The notes under the pieces are model-generated. The model made no database searches. It was not told the origin of the DNA and saw only the letters and a list, made by a program, of their open reading frames with translations. Below, one piece after another: positions 39,909-50,365 of a DNA stretch of 64,000 nucleotides (the first letter of the stretch is position 1; each line of letters starts with the position of its first letter). This DNA comes from Moraxella sp. VT-16-12 (GTDB lineage Bacteria > Pseudomonadota > Gammaproteobacteria > Pseudomonadales > Moraxellaceae), in NCBI RefSeq assembly GCF_002224245.2, contig NZ_NKHK02000005.1:1-64000 (forward strand). The letters run 5' to 3'. Made by a program: the position numbers and the translations under genes.

Positions 39909-40070
39909 TTTATTTTAAGACAATCCGCAACCTTCCAATAAGGACCTAAAAATTGATTAAGCAGTTATCATCGTGGTTTAACTTTTGAACAAATTACTAC
40001 TTTTTATTTAAATTGTCTGTTAGGTTTTGTTATGGTATATTTTTGAGCTGGCACATGGCGTATAAACACA

Positions 40071-40103
40071 AAAAAGCCCCAAATTATATCATTTAGGGCT
40101 TTT
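40071..40103 (-). terminator. tRNA-Leu terminator
   Basis: Stem AAAAGCCC / GGGCTTTT with inner A/T pairs, about 35 bases past the CCA end of tRNA-Leu on the minus strand, ending in T6. Confidence 0.75.
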
Positions 40104-40136
40104 GTAGATGTGAATAGACTTCAATAGATGATAACT

Positions 40137-40221
40137 TGGTGCGAACGGAGGGACTTGAACCCTCACGCCGTGAAGCACCACCCCCTCAAGATGGCGTGTC
40201 TACCAATTCCACCACGTTCGC
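40137..40221 (-). tRNA. tRNA-Leu(GAG)
   Basis: Class II tRNA of 85 bases including an encoded CCA. Acceptor stem GCGAACG / CGTTCGC, D arm with GGTAGACAC, anticodon loop TTGAGGG (anticodon GAG), a long variable arm and T arm GGTTCAAGTCC. Single gene with its own promoter and terminator. Confidence 0.96.
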
Positions 40222-40232
40222 AATTTGCCAGC

Positions 40233-40261
40233 ATTATAGCCGAGTATTTTTTAATTTTCAA
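40233..40261 (-). promoter_or_regulatory. tRNA-Leu promoter
   Basis: On the minus strand -35 TTGAAA (40261-40256), 17-base spacer, -10 TATAAT (40238-40233), about 12 bases before the tRNA 5' end. The -35 overlaps the stop region of the upstream gene. Confidence 0.8.
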
Positions 40262-40811
40262 GCACTTTTTGTGTGATGGGTAGTGCTGTGGTGCGGCTAA
40301 AATGCACCCCAACGGTTATCTTGGGTATATCTGCAAACACATCATTGCAGGCTGACATGATGTTATCTGCCGTCAGCCACTCCACCATGCCATGACCATC
40401 TATTTGTGTAACGAGCAATGCCGAACCAAGTATCGCCACACGCCTGACGCCCTTATATCTCATCAGTTCATATAAATGTGGTTTAAAATTATTCAAACAT
40501 TTTGTAAACGTTCGCACACTTATTGGCTGGGCAGGCGATTGGTGGGTGATGATATGAGCCACATATTCTGCCCCACCCATTTGCACACCGAGCCCTGTAT
40601 GTTGTTTTTGAATTTTGTGCAACAGCACATCACCAAGCAACAGCTCTCCTGCACGTGCTTTTTTGTGATAACTGTCATAATTATCCACAAACATGGATTT
40701 GGAGCGTGCTATCACAGGGTGTAAAATATGACCATCTGCACTGACAGGTATCACCAAAAGTTGAGCTTTGGACTGCAAAAACGGTTCATGAAGTGCAAAA
40801 ATTTGTGCCAT
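40251..40811 (-). CDS. Unrecognised protein, possibly macro-domain-like
   Basis: A 186-residue soluble protein. The opening (FLQSKAQLLVIPVSADGH) and the later AGELLLGDVLL segment recall divergent macro (ADP-ribose-binding) domains, where a similar strand is followed by a loop, but the resemblance is weak. GGGTGA eight bases before the ATG at 40811 supports the start. It is upstream of tRNA-Leu on the same strand and the tRNA promoter lies in its last codons. Confidence 0.7.
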   Translation of the reverse strand: MAQIFALHEPFLQSKAQLLVIPVSADGHILHPVIARSKSMFVDNYDSYHKKARAGELLLGDVLLHKIQKQHTGLGVQMGGAEYVAHIITHQSPAQPISVRTFTKCLNNFKPHLYELMRYKGVRRVAILGSALLVTQIDGHGMVEWLTADNIMSACNDVFADIPKITVGVHFSRTTALPITQKVLEN

Positions 40812-40992
40812 ACAAAAATCACCCGCTAACACAAAGACCGTTTGACAACAAAGCCTGATTTGAGAAATGACACATGGTTTTTATTATTTAATGACCAAAT
40901 TAGCATTATAAAGATAAATTTTTAAAAACACAATGCCAAAACACCCCATTAAACAATGTATAATACCCAACCCACTTTTTGGCAGGAAAAAC

Positions 40993-42378
40993 ATGGCCGC
41001 AAAATCCCACCAACATAAAGCCCACAACAACAAACAAAACGCTAACCCAATCTCTTTACACATCACATCGCTAACTCATGATGGGCGTGGCGTGGCAACT
41101 TATGGGGCAGAGCACGGTGATAAAACAGGCAAAAAGGTATTTGTCAGTTTTGCTCTGCCTGATGAAACCGTCATCGCTCATATCACTCAATCCAAAAAAC
41201 ATTTTGATGAAGCAGATGCCATTAACATCATCAGTAAAAACCCCCATCGCACCATGCCCATTTGTCCGCATTTTGGGGTATGTGGTGGTTGTTCTCTCCA
41301 ACATTTTGATGAAAATCAGCAAATTAACTTTAAACAATCTGTGCTGGCAAATCATCTCACCAAAGTTGGCATCAACCCTGATAATTGGCTCTCCCCCATC
41401 ATTGGCAAGCAGGTTGCTTACCGCACCAAAGCACGACTTGGCGTACGATATCTGCCCAAAACCAATCGGTTGATTGTCGGCTTTCGTGAGCGGGCAACTA
41501 ATTTTTTAACAGATATTGATGTCTGCCCCATTTTAGATAAACGTGTGGGCGACAAACTGAGTGAGCTAAAAACACTGCTATACAGCTTAGATGGCAAACA
41601 CAACATCACACATTTACAGATTGCCACAGGCGATGACTCACCAAATCACCCAGACAATGTTGCCATGATTGTTCGCCACATCAAAACCCTAAGCTCATCT
41701 GACCGCACCAAACTCATCCATTTTGGTCAAGCACACCACTGGCAGATGTATGGTGAAAACAACCAAAATCGCATTTATCGCCTTGATGGTCATGTCTCCC
41801 AAGGGTTATCTTACCAGCTACCCAAATTTGACTTAACTTTACATAGCTTTCCTAGTGATTTTACACAGGTGAATTTATCGGTCAATCAGCAAATGGTGAG
41901 CCTAGCGTGTCAGCTACTTGATTTAAAAATGGGCGAGCAGGTGCTAGATTTGTTTTGCGGTCTGGGCAATTTTAGCCTTGCGCTTGCCAAATGTGTTGGT
42001 AAGACAGGGCGTGTGATTGGCGTAGAAGGCAGTGCAAAGATGGTCAAACGAGCTTATCAAAACGCCCTTGATAATGCTTTAACAAATGTTAAGTTTTTCA
42101 CCCAAGATTTAACCCAAGATTTTTCTGATAAATCTTGGGTCGGGCAAGTAGATGCTTTGCTCATTGACCCACCACGCACCGGTGCATGGCAAGTCATGGA
42201 TTATTTGGGAAAATTTCGCGCCAAACGCATTGTTTATGTTTCATGCGACCCTGCCACACTTGCCCGAGACAGTCAAAAACTTATCAGACAGGGCTACCGT
42301 TTAACTCATGCAGGGGTGATGGATATGTTTTGCCACACTTCTCATGTGGAGAGTATTGCACGCTTTGAAAAAATTTAA
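40993..42378 (+). CDS. rlmD: 23S rRNA (uracil-1939-C5)-methyltransferase
   Basis: A TrmA-family methyltransferase of 461 residues. The Fe-S cluster cysteines are in CPHFGVCGGC, after a TRAM-like start (ITSLTHDGRGVA). The SAM site LDLFCGLGNFSLALA and the catalytic Cys in YVSCDPATLARD are present. The start at 40993 follows AGGAAAAAC; a frame open to 40933 has no site. Confidence 0.94.
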   Translation: MAAKSHQHKAHNNKQNANPISLHITSLTHDGRGVATYGAEHGDKTGKKVFVSFALPDETVIAHITQSKKHFDEADAINIISKNPHRTMPICPHFGVCGGCSLQHFDENQQINFKQSVLANHLTKVGINPDNWLSPIIGKQVAYRTKARLGVRYLPKTNRLIVGFRERATNFLTDIDVCPILDKRVGDKLSELKTLLYSLDGKHNITHLQIATGDDSPNHPDNVAMIVRHIKTLSSSDRTKLIHFGQAHHWQMYGENNQNRIYRLDGHVSQGLSYQLPKFDLTLHSFPSDFTQVNLSVNQQMVSLACQLLDLKMGEQVLDLFCGLGNFSLALAKCVGKTGRVIGVEGSAKMVKRAYQNALDNALTNVKFFTQDLTQDFSDKSWVGQVDALLIDPPRTGAWQVMDYLGKFRAKRIVYVSCDPATLARDSQKLIRQGYRLTHAGVMDMFCHTSHVESIARFEKI

Positions 42379-42401
42379 ATGCCCACCAAAATGATGGGCA
42401 T
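42379..42401. terminator. Bidirectional terminator between rlmD and mscL
   Basis: Stem ATGCCCA / TGGGCAT with a nine-base loop between the two converging genes; T-rich on the plus side. Confidence 0.65.
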
Positions 42402-42406
42402 GATGA

Positions 42407-42847
42407 TTATTTTTTATCTAATTTTGCACTGATTTCACGTAGTAGCAAAATATCCTCGGATGGCTCGGCAGGAGCTGGGGGTGCGGCAGGCTCTTCGGCA
42501 GAACGGCGTAAACGATTCATGCCTTTCACCATCATAAAGATGATAAACGCCAAAATGATAAAATTAAGTAGCACGGTGATAAAGCTACCATAAGCCAACA
42601 TAGGCACACCCGCTTCTTTTAGGGCTTCATAAGTGGGTGCAACACCATCAGGAGCTTTACCAAGCAGGATGTACATATTTTTAAAATCAAGCTCACCGCC
42701 TGCAATAAACCCCACAATCGGCATGATGATGTCTTCTACCAACGATGTGGTAATCTTGCCAAATGCCCCACCAATGATGACACCGACCGCCAAGTCCATC
42801 ACATTGCCTTTTAGGGCAAATTCTTTAAATTCTTGCAACATGCTCAT
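42407..42847 (-). CDS. mscL: Large-conductance mechanosensitive channel
   Basis: A 146-residue channel that opens under membrane tension at osmotic downshock. [26 protein letters not shown] gives TM1 (14-40), a periplasmic loop follows and TM2 is near 75-100. The cytoplasmic end carries an Ala/Pro-rich linker and the helix [17 protein letters not shown] before the ATG at 42847. A Fur-like sequence lies 23 bases upstream. Confidence 0.95.
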   Translation of the reverse strand: MSMLQEFKEFALKGNVMDLAVGVIIGGAFGKITTSLVEDIIMPIVGFIAGGELDFKNMYILLGKAPDGVAPTYEALKEAGVPMLAYGSFITVLLNFIILAFIIFMMVKGMNRLRRSAEEPAAPPAPAEPSEDILLLREISAKLDKK

Positions 42848-42869
42848 CGCACTCTCCAAAATAAATTTT

Positions 42870-42888
42870 GATAACAATAATTATTATC
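42870..42888. promoter_or_regulatory. Fur-box-like palindrome upstream of mscL
   Basis: The 19 bases GATAACAATAATTATTATC match the classical Fur consensus (GATAATGATAATCATTATC) at 16 positions. It sits where a promoter for mscL is expected. AT richness makes a chance match possible. Confidence 0.35.
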
Positions 42889-43032
42889 TTTAATGGTATT
42901 TTATTTGTTTTTAATCACAAACACAAGATAATCAAATACATTTTACCAAAAAACCCAGCAATATTTGTTTGCTTATGGTTAATAGATTCACCAAAAAAAA
43001 TCGTATGAATCAATGTTTTTGACCATAAAATT

Positions 43033-43060
43033 AAACCCCAAACCATCAAGTTTGGGGTTT
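43033..43060 (-). terminator. typA terminator
   Basis: Stem AAACCCCAAAC / GTTTGGGGTTT with loop CATCAA, just past the typA stop on the minus strand. Confidence 0.85.
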
Positions 43061-43064
43061 TTGA

Positions 43065-44909
43065 TTAATCTTTTTTACGCCCAAACCGTTTACGCTCATT
43101 CTCGGTCAGATACTTTTTACGAATACGAATAGATTTTGGGGTAACTTCCACCAGCTCATCATCTTCAATAAATTCAAGTGCTTGTTCTAGTGTGTACTCC
43201 AAGGCAGGCGTTAAAATAATCGCATCGTCTGAGCCTGATGCACGAATGTTGGTCAGCTGTTTGGCTTTGGTGGGATTAACGACCATGTCATCGCCTCGTG
43301 AGTTGATACCCACAATCATACCTTCATAGACTTCAAGCTGTGGCTTGGCAAACAGTCGCCCACGCTCTTGCAAGCTAAATAATGCATAAGCCAAGCAAGT
43401 GCCTGTTACCATAGAGACCAACACGCCATTTTGACGTTTGGCAACATTGCCATCTTTGACTGCCCCATAATGGCTAAAACTTGATGTCATGATACCCGTG
43501 CCAGATGTCAAGGTCAAAAACTCTGAGCGAAACCCAATCAAACCACGAGATGGCACAGTGGCTTCAATACGCATACGCCCTTTGCCGTCCACTTCCATAT
43601 TGGTCATTTCACCCTTGCGATTACCCATCTCTTGCATGACCACGCCTTGATGTTGCTCTTCAACATCAAAGGTTACATTTTCATAAGGCTCGCACATCAC
43701 CCCATCAATCTCTTTCATGATGACCTCTGGGCGAGACACACCAAGCTCAAAACCCTCACGACGCATATTTTCAATCAGCACTGATAGGTGTAACTCACCT
43801 CGTCCTGACACTTTAAAGCGGTCTGGGCTGTCAGTGTCTTCCACACGCAAAGCAACGTTATGAATCAGCTCACGCTCTAAACGCTCACGAATGTTGCGAG
43901 AAGTTACAAATTTACCTTCTTTGCCTGCAAAGGGGCTGTCATTAACCTGAAAGGTCATAGAAACGGTTGGCTCATCTACCGACAAAGCAGGCAAAGCTTC
44001 CACACAGCTTGGGTCGCACAAAGTGTCTGAGATATTGAGCTTATCAATCCCTGTTACACACACAATGTCGCCTGCGGTGGCGCCATCTACGTCCACACGG
44101 TCAAGCCCATGATAACCCATGATTTTTAAAATACGTCCATTGCGTTTGTTGCCATCTTTATCCACCACAACCACAGGGGTGTTGGTTTTAACTGAACCAC
44201 GCTGAATACGTCCCACCCCAATCACGCCCACAAAGCTGTTGTAGTCAAGGCTAGAAATTTGCATTTGAAATGCACCATCCACGTCCACTTTGGGCGGCTC
44301 AACAACATCAACAATGGTCTCAAATAAAGGTGTCATATCATCAGCAAGCTCATCAGGCTCACGCCCTGCAATGCCATTGATACCAGAAGCATAAACCACA
44401 GGAAAATCAAGCTGCTCATCTGTGCCACCAAGATTGTCAAACAAATCAAAAACTTGATCCATCACCCAATCAGCACGAGCGGCAGGCTTGTCAATTTTAT
44501 TGATAATCACAATTGGTTTTAGACCACGAGCAAACGCCTTTTGGGTAACAAAACGTGTCTGTGGCATCGGACCTTCTTGGGAATCCACCAAAAGCAGCAC
44601 ACAATCCACCATTGACAACACACGCTCCACCTCACCGCCAAAATCAGCGTGTCCAGGAGTATCCACAATGTTAATGCGGTATTCAGTATTGGTGCGTTTA
44701 TCCGTCCAGCGAATTGCGGTGTTTTTAGCAAGAATGGTAATGCCTCGCTCACTTTCTAGGGCATTAGAGTCCATCACTCGTTCAATCTCACCTGCTCGCT
44801 CACCCAAAGCACCAGACTGCTGCAACAGTTTGTCCACCAAAGTGGTCTTACCGTGGTCAACGTGGGCTATGATGGCGATGTTGCGTAGGTTTTGAATAGA
44901 ATCTGACAT
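43065..44909 (-). CDS. typA: Ribosome-associated GTPase TypA/BipA
   Basis: Translational GTPase of 614 residues that helps late 50S assembly and stress growth. G1 [12 protein letters not shown] near 15-27, the switch region [13 protein letters not shown] and NKIDKP are intact; domains follow the EF-G/LepA order and the C-terminal TypA domain ends in lysine-rich residues. Monocistronic with a terminator. Confidence 0.97.
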   Translation of the reverse strand: MSDSIQNLRNIAIIAHVDHGKTTLVDKLLQQSGALGERAGEIERVMDSNALESERGITILAKNTAIRWTDKRTNTEYRINIVDTPGHADFGGEVERVLSMVDCVLLLVDSQEGPMPQTRFVTQKAFARGLKPIVIINKIDKPAARADWVMDQVFDLFDNLGGTDEQLDFPVVYASGINGIAGREPDELADDMTPLFETIVDVVEPPKVDVDGAFQMQISSLDYNSFVGVIGVGRIQRGSVKTNTPVVVVDKDGNKRNGRILKIMGYHGLDRVDVDGATAGDIVCVTGIDKLNISDTLCDPSCVEALPALSVDEPTVSMTFQVNDSPFAGKEGKFVTSRNIRERLERELIHNVALRVEDTDSPDRFKVSGRGELHLSVLIENMRREGFELGVSRPEVIMKEIDGVMCEPYENVTFDVEEQHQGVVMQEMGNRKGEMTNMEVDGKGRMRIEATVPSRGLIGFRSEFLTLTSGTGIMTSSFSHYGAVKDGNVAKRQNGVLVSMVTGTCLAYALFSLQERGRLFAKPQLEVYEGMIVGINSRGDDMVVNPTKAKQLTNIRASGSDDAIILTPALEYTLEQALEFIEDDELVEVTPKSIRIRKKYLTENERKRFGRKKD

Positions 44910-45018
44910 AAAATCTCAAAAATAATTATGACCACAAAGGGTCTGTTGATAATAAAAAACTGTCAATTGTAGCATGATTTTTATATAAAGCCTAGAAAAA
45001 TCAAAAAAAATCAACAGC

Positions 45019-45047
45019 AAAAAAAGCCACCCTAAGGCAGCTTTTTT
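45019..45047 (-). terminator. Terminator after the OmpA-type porin gene
   Basis: Stem AAAAAAGC..GCC / GGC..GCTTTTTT-type repeat (one bulge) past the stop on the minus strand. Confidence 0.65.
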
Positions 45048-45082
45048 GGTATTAATGGAATAATCACATAGGATACTAAGGA

Positions 45083-46387
45083 TTATTGTACATTCATGTC
45101 TTTGGTTTGGTCAACCGTAGTGGTCTTAGTACCTTGAATCACAGCAAATACACGACGGTTCATTGCTTTACCTTCAGCAGTGTCATTTGGTGCGATTGGA
45201 CGGTCAAAACCATAACCTACTGCACTTAGACGGTTAGGAGCAATGCCAAACTCATTAGTTAGTACAGATTTAACTGCGTTTGCACGAGCTTCTGACAGAC
45301 GTTGATTGTAGCGAGCATTTGAACGCTTACTGTCTTTTGAGGCATGACCTTCAATGTTTGCAGTTGCGTTCGGGAATTCGCGCATTCTTTCTGCAACTTT
45401 GGCAATCTCTTCACGATACTGTGGTTTCACGATTGACTTGTCATAATCAAAGAACACACGCAATTCTTGACGTAGTTCATCAACAATATCAATCTTAACT
45501 GTACAGCCTTGTTGATCCACAACGGTGTTAGGCGGTGTATTTGGACAAGCATCCAAATGGTCAGCCACACCATCCATGTCGCTATCAACAAACGCAGGTG
45601 TATCATCAACAATCTCAGGCACAACAGTAGGCTCAACTGGTGGTGCAACAATTGGAGCTACCGCAGGCTTCAAACGACCACCCAAAGTAACCTCTAAGCC
45701 TGCTAGGGCTTGACCTTCCCACAATTCATGGTCAAAGTTGTGAACACCACGCACCTCACCACGTACCGCCAAAGCATCATTGATAAGATAACGAGCACCT
45801 AGACCCACATTACCAATGGTGTCTTTTGATTTGGCAACTTCTGAACCTGCTGGGATAGTGCCAGCAGGCAAGCCTGTTTGAGTTGCAAAAGTGGCATTAT
45901 ACTGTGCTTTATTCTCAATGGTGGTTTTTTGCTGACCGCCACCAATAAGTACATATGGCTTAAATTTACCATCAGTATAGCCAGTAAATTGTTGTAGACC
46001 AACTAAGAAATTACCGCTGATATTTTCTTCTTTGGCATCAAAACGGTTAGTTACATCGTGATTCCAAGAACGCTTAGAAGCACGAGCTTCAGTGTCTGTG
46101 ATGCCATATTCTACTTGAAATTGGGTAGATGGAGTAAGTTCAACACCCAAAGCAACACCTGTATATAGGTCGCTTTTTAGAGCAACGCCACCATTTGGTG
46201 TGGGCGTACCAGAAGGTGTAGGAGCAGCATCAGTTAAATTTTTGCCCGTTGTAAATACACCACGTTGCTTATCATGCGCTTCGTCAGTATAAGTATAACC
46301 AATCAAAGGAGTAACGGTTACGCCTGCATAAGATGCAGTAGCAACAGTCGCAGTCAATACTGCAAGAGCAATACGATTAAGTTTCAT
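45083..46387 (-). CDS. OmpA family outer membrane protein
   Basis: A 434-residue outer membrane protein. Signal peptide ends in ATASYA (cleavage after 21). An eight-strand-like beta barrel follows to about 230, then a Pro/Val-rich linker, a calcium-binding thrombospondin-3-type repeat DSDMDGVADHLDACPNTP, and a peptidoglycan-binding OmpA domain with FFDYDKSIVKPQY and NIEGHASKDSKRSN..YN. This tether links the outer membrane to the wall. The ATG at 46387 is used; it follows AACTCTTGGAGAAATCT, with GGAG. Confidence 0.93.
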   Translation of the reverse strand: MKLNRIALAVLTATVATASYAGVTVTPLIGYTYTDEAHDKQRGVFTTGKNLTDAAPTPSGTPTPNGGVALKSDLYTGVALGVELTPSTQFQVEYGITDTEARASKRSWNHDVTNRFDAKEENISGNFLVGLQQFTGYTDGKFKPYVLIGGGQQKTTIENKAQYNATFATQTGLPAGTIPAGSEVAKSKDTIGNVGLGARYLINDALAVRGEVRGVHNFDHELWEGQALAGLEVTLGGRLKPAVAPIVAPPVEPTVVPEIVDDTPAFVDSDMDGVADHLDACPNTPPNTVVDQQGCTVKIDIVDELRQELRVFFDYDKSIVKPQYREEIAKVAERMREFPNATANIEGHASKDSKRSNARYNQRLSEARANAVKSVLTNEFGIAPNRLSAVGYGFDRPIAPNDTAEGKAMNRRVFAVIQGTKTTTVDQTKDMNVQ

Positions 46388-46589
46388 AGATTTCTCCAAG
46401 AGTTAAGGTAGAAACATCAGGTTACCGTTTTCATATTCTAACACTAAACCCAAAGAATTCCAATAGAAAAATCATCAGGTTATTGATAGATGGATTTAGC
46501 ATACCGATAATCGGTAAATTTTGCAACCATTATTTAATAAAAAATACAAGATATTTACATAAAATTTACTTAAAGTTACGCTATTACCA

Positions 46590-47357
46590 TCAACCATCCA
46601 ACAAAGCCACTTTGTCCAAAAACACTTGTCGCATACACCGCACTGCTTCATCTAAGCCAACAAAAACAGCATCAGCAATGATTGCATGACCGATATTTAA
46701 CTCATGAATGCCATCAATTTGGGCAATAAAAGCAACATTATCCAAAGTCAATCCATGCCCTGCATTAGTCAGTAGATTAAACTTTTTAGCGTGTGCAACT
46801 GCCTTTTGAATACGCATCAGTTCATTTTTGACCTGTTCATTAACCAAAGGCTCATCATCACAAGCCAGCCACGCTTCGGCATACGCCCCAGTGTGCAGCT
46901 CAATGGCATCTGCTCCAAGAGCGGCCGCTTTATCAATTTGGGCAGTATCAGGGTCAACAAACAGCGATACTTTAATGCCAGATGATTGTAAGGTCTTGAT
47001 AAAATTGGGTAATTTTTCATTATTAATGATATCAAGTCCGCCTTCGGTAGTTACTTCCTCACGTTTTTCTGGCACAAGGCACACCCAATCAGGTCTAACA
47101 TCACAAGCAATCGCAAGCATTTCATCAGTAACTGCCATTTCTAGATTCATAGGAATGCTGATGGCTTGTTTGATGGCATACACGTCAGTATCTTTGATGT
47201 GTCGGCGGTCTTCTCGCAAATGTAAGGTAATGCCATCCGCCCCTGCCTGCTGACAAATTTTTGCCCCCTTGATGGGACATGGATAACCCACACCACGAGC
47301 GTTACGCAATGTGGCAATGTGGTCAATATTAACCCCCAAACGTGGTACATTCATCAT
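46590..47357 (-). CDS. pdxJ: Pyridoxine 5'-phosphate synthase
   Basis: Condenses 1-deoxyxylulose 5-phosphate with 3-amino-2-oxopropyl phosphate to make vitamin B6. Of 255 residues, TIM barrel. [16 protein letters not shown] near 7-22, [14 protein letters not shown] near 40-53 and [16 protein letters not shown] near the end are family marks. Begins two bases past the recO stop. Confidence 0.96.
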   Translation of the reverse strand: MMNVPRLGVNIDHIATLRNARGVGYPCPIKGAKICQQAGADGITLHLREDRRHIKDTDVYAIKQAISIPMNLEMAVTDEMLAIACDVRPDWVCLVPEKREEVTTEGGLDIINNEKLPNFIKTLQSSGIKVSLFVDPDTAQIDKAAALGADAIELHTGAYAEAWLACDDEPLVNEQVKNELMRIQKAVAHAKKFNLLTNAGHGLTLDNVAFIAQIDGIHELNIGHAIIADAVFVGLDEAVRCMRQVFLDKVALLDG

Positions 47358-47359
47358 GA

Positions 47360-48046
47360 TTACCTATATTTTAGTTGCTCTGCCCATAATTTTCGGCTAT
47401 TTAAAGGACGATAGTCAAGCAAAAAATCAATCAATGTGCGGTAAATTTGCCCCACATCATTTAAATACACATCATCTATACCATCATGTTGAGCAATCGC
47501 GAGCATGGTTTTACCCAACAATCTGCCATGCGCCATACTGACAAAACCTTGATTGGGAATAAATTCATAGCACGCCCTAGGGTCAATCACTCTACCCATG
47601 CTATCAGCCCCCCAATCAATACTTACGCCAAGCTCATCAAACAGTGCCGTTTCAAAGTGTCTTAAAATGTGCTTTATGACAGCCAATTCATTAGTCTTTT
47701 GCAAAGATTGAATGCTGTTATGATAACTTTGCCACAAAGCAGGGCAAGGGTTTTCTTGGCTGATGAGCTTGGTGGTGATTTCGTTAAGATATAATAAAGC
47801 ATATTGGTTTTGCCCAAAAGTGTTTTTTAGGGCAATATTTTGGGAGCTTTTTAGATGAATTTGATTAAAATTTTTAAGCGAGCTTTGTCCACTGGCAAAG
47901 AGTTCTATCAAGGCAAAAGATGGCATACCACGCACGCCTACGCCATGCACCACACCATGCTCTCTACTAAAAAACTGATAAATTGCTCGTCTTTCTTGGT
48001 AGGCTCTGGCATGGAGCAGATAGCCTGTGAGTGGGGCGTCTTTCAC
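47360..48046 (-). CDS. recO: DNA repair protein RecO
   Basis: A 228-residue RecO with N-terminal OB fold ([24 protein letters not shown] near 8) and helical C-terminal part. It anneals SSB-coated strands and loads RecA with RecR. The GTG start at 48046 shares one base with the era stop (TAGTG), the natural start for translational coupling. No zinc-finger cysteines. Confidence 0.92.
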   Translation of the reverse strand: MKDAPLTGYLLHARAYQERRAIYQFFSREHGVVHGVGVRGMPSFALIELFASGQSSLKNFNQIHLKSSQNIALKNTFGQNQYALLYLNEITTKLISQENPCPALWQSYHNSIQSLQKTNELAVIKHILRHFETALFDELGVSIDWGADSMGRVIDPRACYEFIPNQGFVSMAHGRLLGKTMLAIAQHDGIDDVYLNDVGQIYRTLIDFLLDYRPLNSRKLWAEQLKYR

Positions 48047-49038
48047 TAGTATCCCAAACTCGTCAATGCCCGCTCATCATCACTCCACCCTTTTTTGACT
48101 TTCACCCAAAGCGTGAGCATGATTTTACGGTCAAAGAGTTTTTCCATGTCCATGCGCGCATCAATGCCAATTTGTTTGATGCGACTGCCTTTATCACCGA
48201 TAATGATGGTTTTTTGACCAGCTCGCTCCACAAAAATGGTGGCATCAATAAAGGTGCACGCCTTACGCCATTTACCAGTTTCGGGGTCTTTATGAGCTGG
48301 CTCATCTTTAAAAGCATCAATCTGCACGGTCAAATCATAGGGCACTTCATCACCTGATTGACGCATGATTTTTTCACGGATAATCTCGCTTGCCAAAAAC
48401 CGCTCGCTTCGGTCGGTAATTTGTTCAGGGTTAAAAATCGGTGGTCGCACAGGCAAATACTCACCAATCACCGCCTGCAATCTATCCAAATTTTGACCAC
48501 GCAGGGCAGACACAGGAATGATATCGGCAAATTCAAAACTTTCTTGATACTCCGCCATCAAAGGCAGCAGCTTGTCTTTTTCTTTGATGGTGTCGGTTTT
48601 GTTGATGACCAGCACCACAGGTAAGCTCGTGGCTGCCAGTTTTTCCAAGGTCAATAAATCATCTTCTTGCCATTTTAAGCCATCCACCACAAACAGCACC
48701 AAATCCACATCAGCCAGTGCCGAGATGGCAGCTTTGTTCATGCGTTCGTTGATGGCTTTGACTTCTTTTTTGTGAATGCCGGGGGTGTCCACAAAAACAA
48801 TCTGCATGGCTTCATCAGTCAAAATGCCATGAATGCGATGACGTGTGGTCTGCGGTTTGCGACTGGTGATGGAAAGTTTCTGCCCAAGCAGATGATTCAT
48901 GAGCGTGGATTTGCCCACGTTGGGACGACCAACAATCGCCACAAAGCCTGCCCTAAACCCATCTAACACAGGTGTGTGATTGTTGTTAAAAAAGGCGGCA
49001 ATGGCGTCTTCGTTGGTGGTGTTTGTCTGCTCGCTCAT
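48046..49038 (-). CDS. era: GTPase Era
   Basis: GTPase that matures 16S rRNA and 30S subunits, 330 residues. G1 GRPNVGKSTLMN near 38, DTPGIH, NKTD and a C-terminal KH domain near 250-330 are present. An N-terminal extension of about 30 residues relative to E. coli Era is acidic and low in complexity. Confidence 0.96.
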   Translation of the reverse strand: MSEQTNTTNEDAIAAFFNNNHTPVLDGFRAGFVAIVGRPNVGKSTLMNHLLGQKLSITSRKPQTTRHRIHGILTDEAMQIVFVDTPGIHKKEVKAINERMNKAAISALADVDLVLFVVDGLKWQEDDLLTLEKLAATSLPVVLVINKTDTIKEKDKLLPLMAEYQESFEFADIIPVSALRGQNLDRLQAVIGEYLPVRPPIFNPEQITDRSERFLASEIIREKIMRQSGDEVPYDLTVQIDAFKDEPAHKDPETGKWRKACTFIDATIFVERAGQKTIIIGDKGSRIKQIGIDARMDMEKLFDRKIMLTLWVKVKKGWSDDERALTSLGY

Positions 49039-49114
49039 GAGTATCCTGATTTTTAAAGTATTGACATATCAAGGCTGGGTAAATGCTTGATGGGTGATTG
49101 ATAATAAAATTTGG

Positions 49115-49855
49115 TCAAATTGGCTTGGGTTTTTCTAATTTATTGAGCTGATTTATCATGCGTTCCGCACATTTTTGTTCAGCAATTCGCCGACTTTCGC
49201 CACGTTCGGTGATGGGCTGACAGTCTTTGACTGCCACTTGGCACTCTACCACAAAGGTCTGGTTAGGAGCATTACCAATGGTATCCATCAAAGTGTAAAT
49301 GGGCAAAGGCAATTTGTTGCCTTGTAGCCACTCTTGTAAGCGAGATTTGGCATCTTTTAGTACTTGCTCTTGCCCAACCTCATCCAACAAATCGCCATAC
49401 CAAGACAGCACCAAAGTTTTGGTTAAAAAACCATCATTGCTATCCAAATAAATCGCCCCAATCAACGCCTCCACCGCATCCGCCAAAATAGATGCACGAT
49501 GTCGTCCGCCACCCTTGCGTTCACCCACCCCCAAAATCAAATGACCAGACAACCCTAATTTTTCGGCAATCTGTACCAAGGTCTCTTGACGCACAAGTGT
49601 TGCTCGCATACGAGTGAGTTTACCTTCATCATGGCGTGGATATTTGATAAATAGTGCGTTGGCAATCACCACCCCAAGCAGTGCATCTCCCAAAAATTCA
49701 AGGCGTTCGTAGCTCATTTTTGGGTCAAAAGAGCGGTGTGTTAAGGCACGCTTGGCAAAATTTGGATCTTTAAACGTGTATCCTAATTTTGAACACAGAT
49801 GTGGATAACCTTGTTCAAAGGTAGCAAAGTGAGTAGGAAGCACTGTCTGGGTCAT
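49115..49855 (-). CDS. rnc: Ribonuclease III
   Basis: Double-strand RNA endonuclease, 246 residues. The signature YERLEFLGDALLGVV near 49-63 with acidic metal ligands, the later DAVEALIGAIYLD segment and a C-terminal dsRNA-binding domain (about 170-240) are present. The start overlaps the DUF4845 stop by one base (TAATG). Confidence 0.96.
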   Translation of the reverse strand: MTQTVLPTHFATFEQGYPHLCSKLGYTFKDPNFAKRALTHRSFDPKMSYERLEFLGDALLGVVIANALFIKYPRHDEGKLTRMRATLVRQETLVQIAEKLGLSGHLILGVGERKGGGRHRASILADAVEALIGAIYLDSNDGFLTKTLVLSWYGDLLDEVGQEQVLKDAKSRLQEWLQGNKLPLPIYTLMDTIGNAPNQTFVVECQVAVKDCQPITERGESRRIAEQKCAERMINQLNKLEKPKPI

Positions 49856-50244
49856 TATTTGGTGTCTTTTGCTGTAATCTCTTTTTCAAAACGATTGACA
49901 ATATATGTACCGCCATAGAAGTTGCTTTCTACTTCATATTGGCTTTTTACTGCCAATGCTCCGGGAGTTTTATTGGTAAAAATGAGCATTTCTTCGGGCT
50001 TGCTGTCATAATTGGCGTTAATGGACAACTGTTGGCTAAGACTGTTTAAAAACTGCTTATCAGTTTGCTTGGCTTCATTGGCTTCTTTGAGTTCTTGGGC
50101 GACCAATTTGGTAAATTGATAATCACCAACATAAGCAGGAATGATGCCAATTGCCAATTTAGCAAGCAACCCCAATGCAATAATAAACAGCACGATGGAA
50201 GTAACAGACGCACCACGCTGCTGACCAAATGTAGAACACCGCAT
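49855..50244 (-). CDS. DUF4845 membrane protein
   Basis: A 129-residue protein with one membrane helix near 15-38 and a small exported domain. DUF4845 proteins sit between lepB and rnc in many gammaproteobacteria, as here, and their role is unknown. The QRGASVTSIV start resembles prepilin-like N-termini only superficially. AAGGTGATTT precedes the ATG. Confidence 0.9.
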   Translation of the reverse strand: MRCSTFGQQRGASVTSIVLFIIALGLLAKLAIGIIPAYVGDYQFTKLVAQELKEANEAKQTDKQFLNSLSQQLSINANYDSKPEEMLIFTNKTPGALAVKSQYEVESNFYGGTYIVNRFEKEITAKDTK

Positions 50245-50365
50245 AAATCACCTTAAATCATGTTTGTCAATTCGTGTTTGACATTTTATCATTAACTGTT
50301 TTAACATCAAAAAACAATAAGACAAACCGCCCATTAATAATACCAATTGGTTCAAAGTATGGATA

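Larger units (their letters stand above)
39698..40136. other. Region after ccmB, with a doubtful small ORF
   Basis: About 440 bases without a firm gene. A minus-strand frame (39708-39908, 66 codons) would encode a small hydrophobic protein with two membrane segments, but it has no ribosome site and I recognise nothing. The rest is AT-rich and holds the tRNA-Leu terminator. Confidence 0.4.

Noticed and set aside
45019-45060. Small RNA after the OmpA gene
   Set aside because: The only structure is a terminator-like hairpin; nothing separates it from the end of the porin mRNA.
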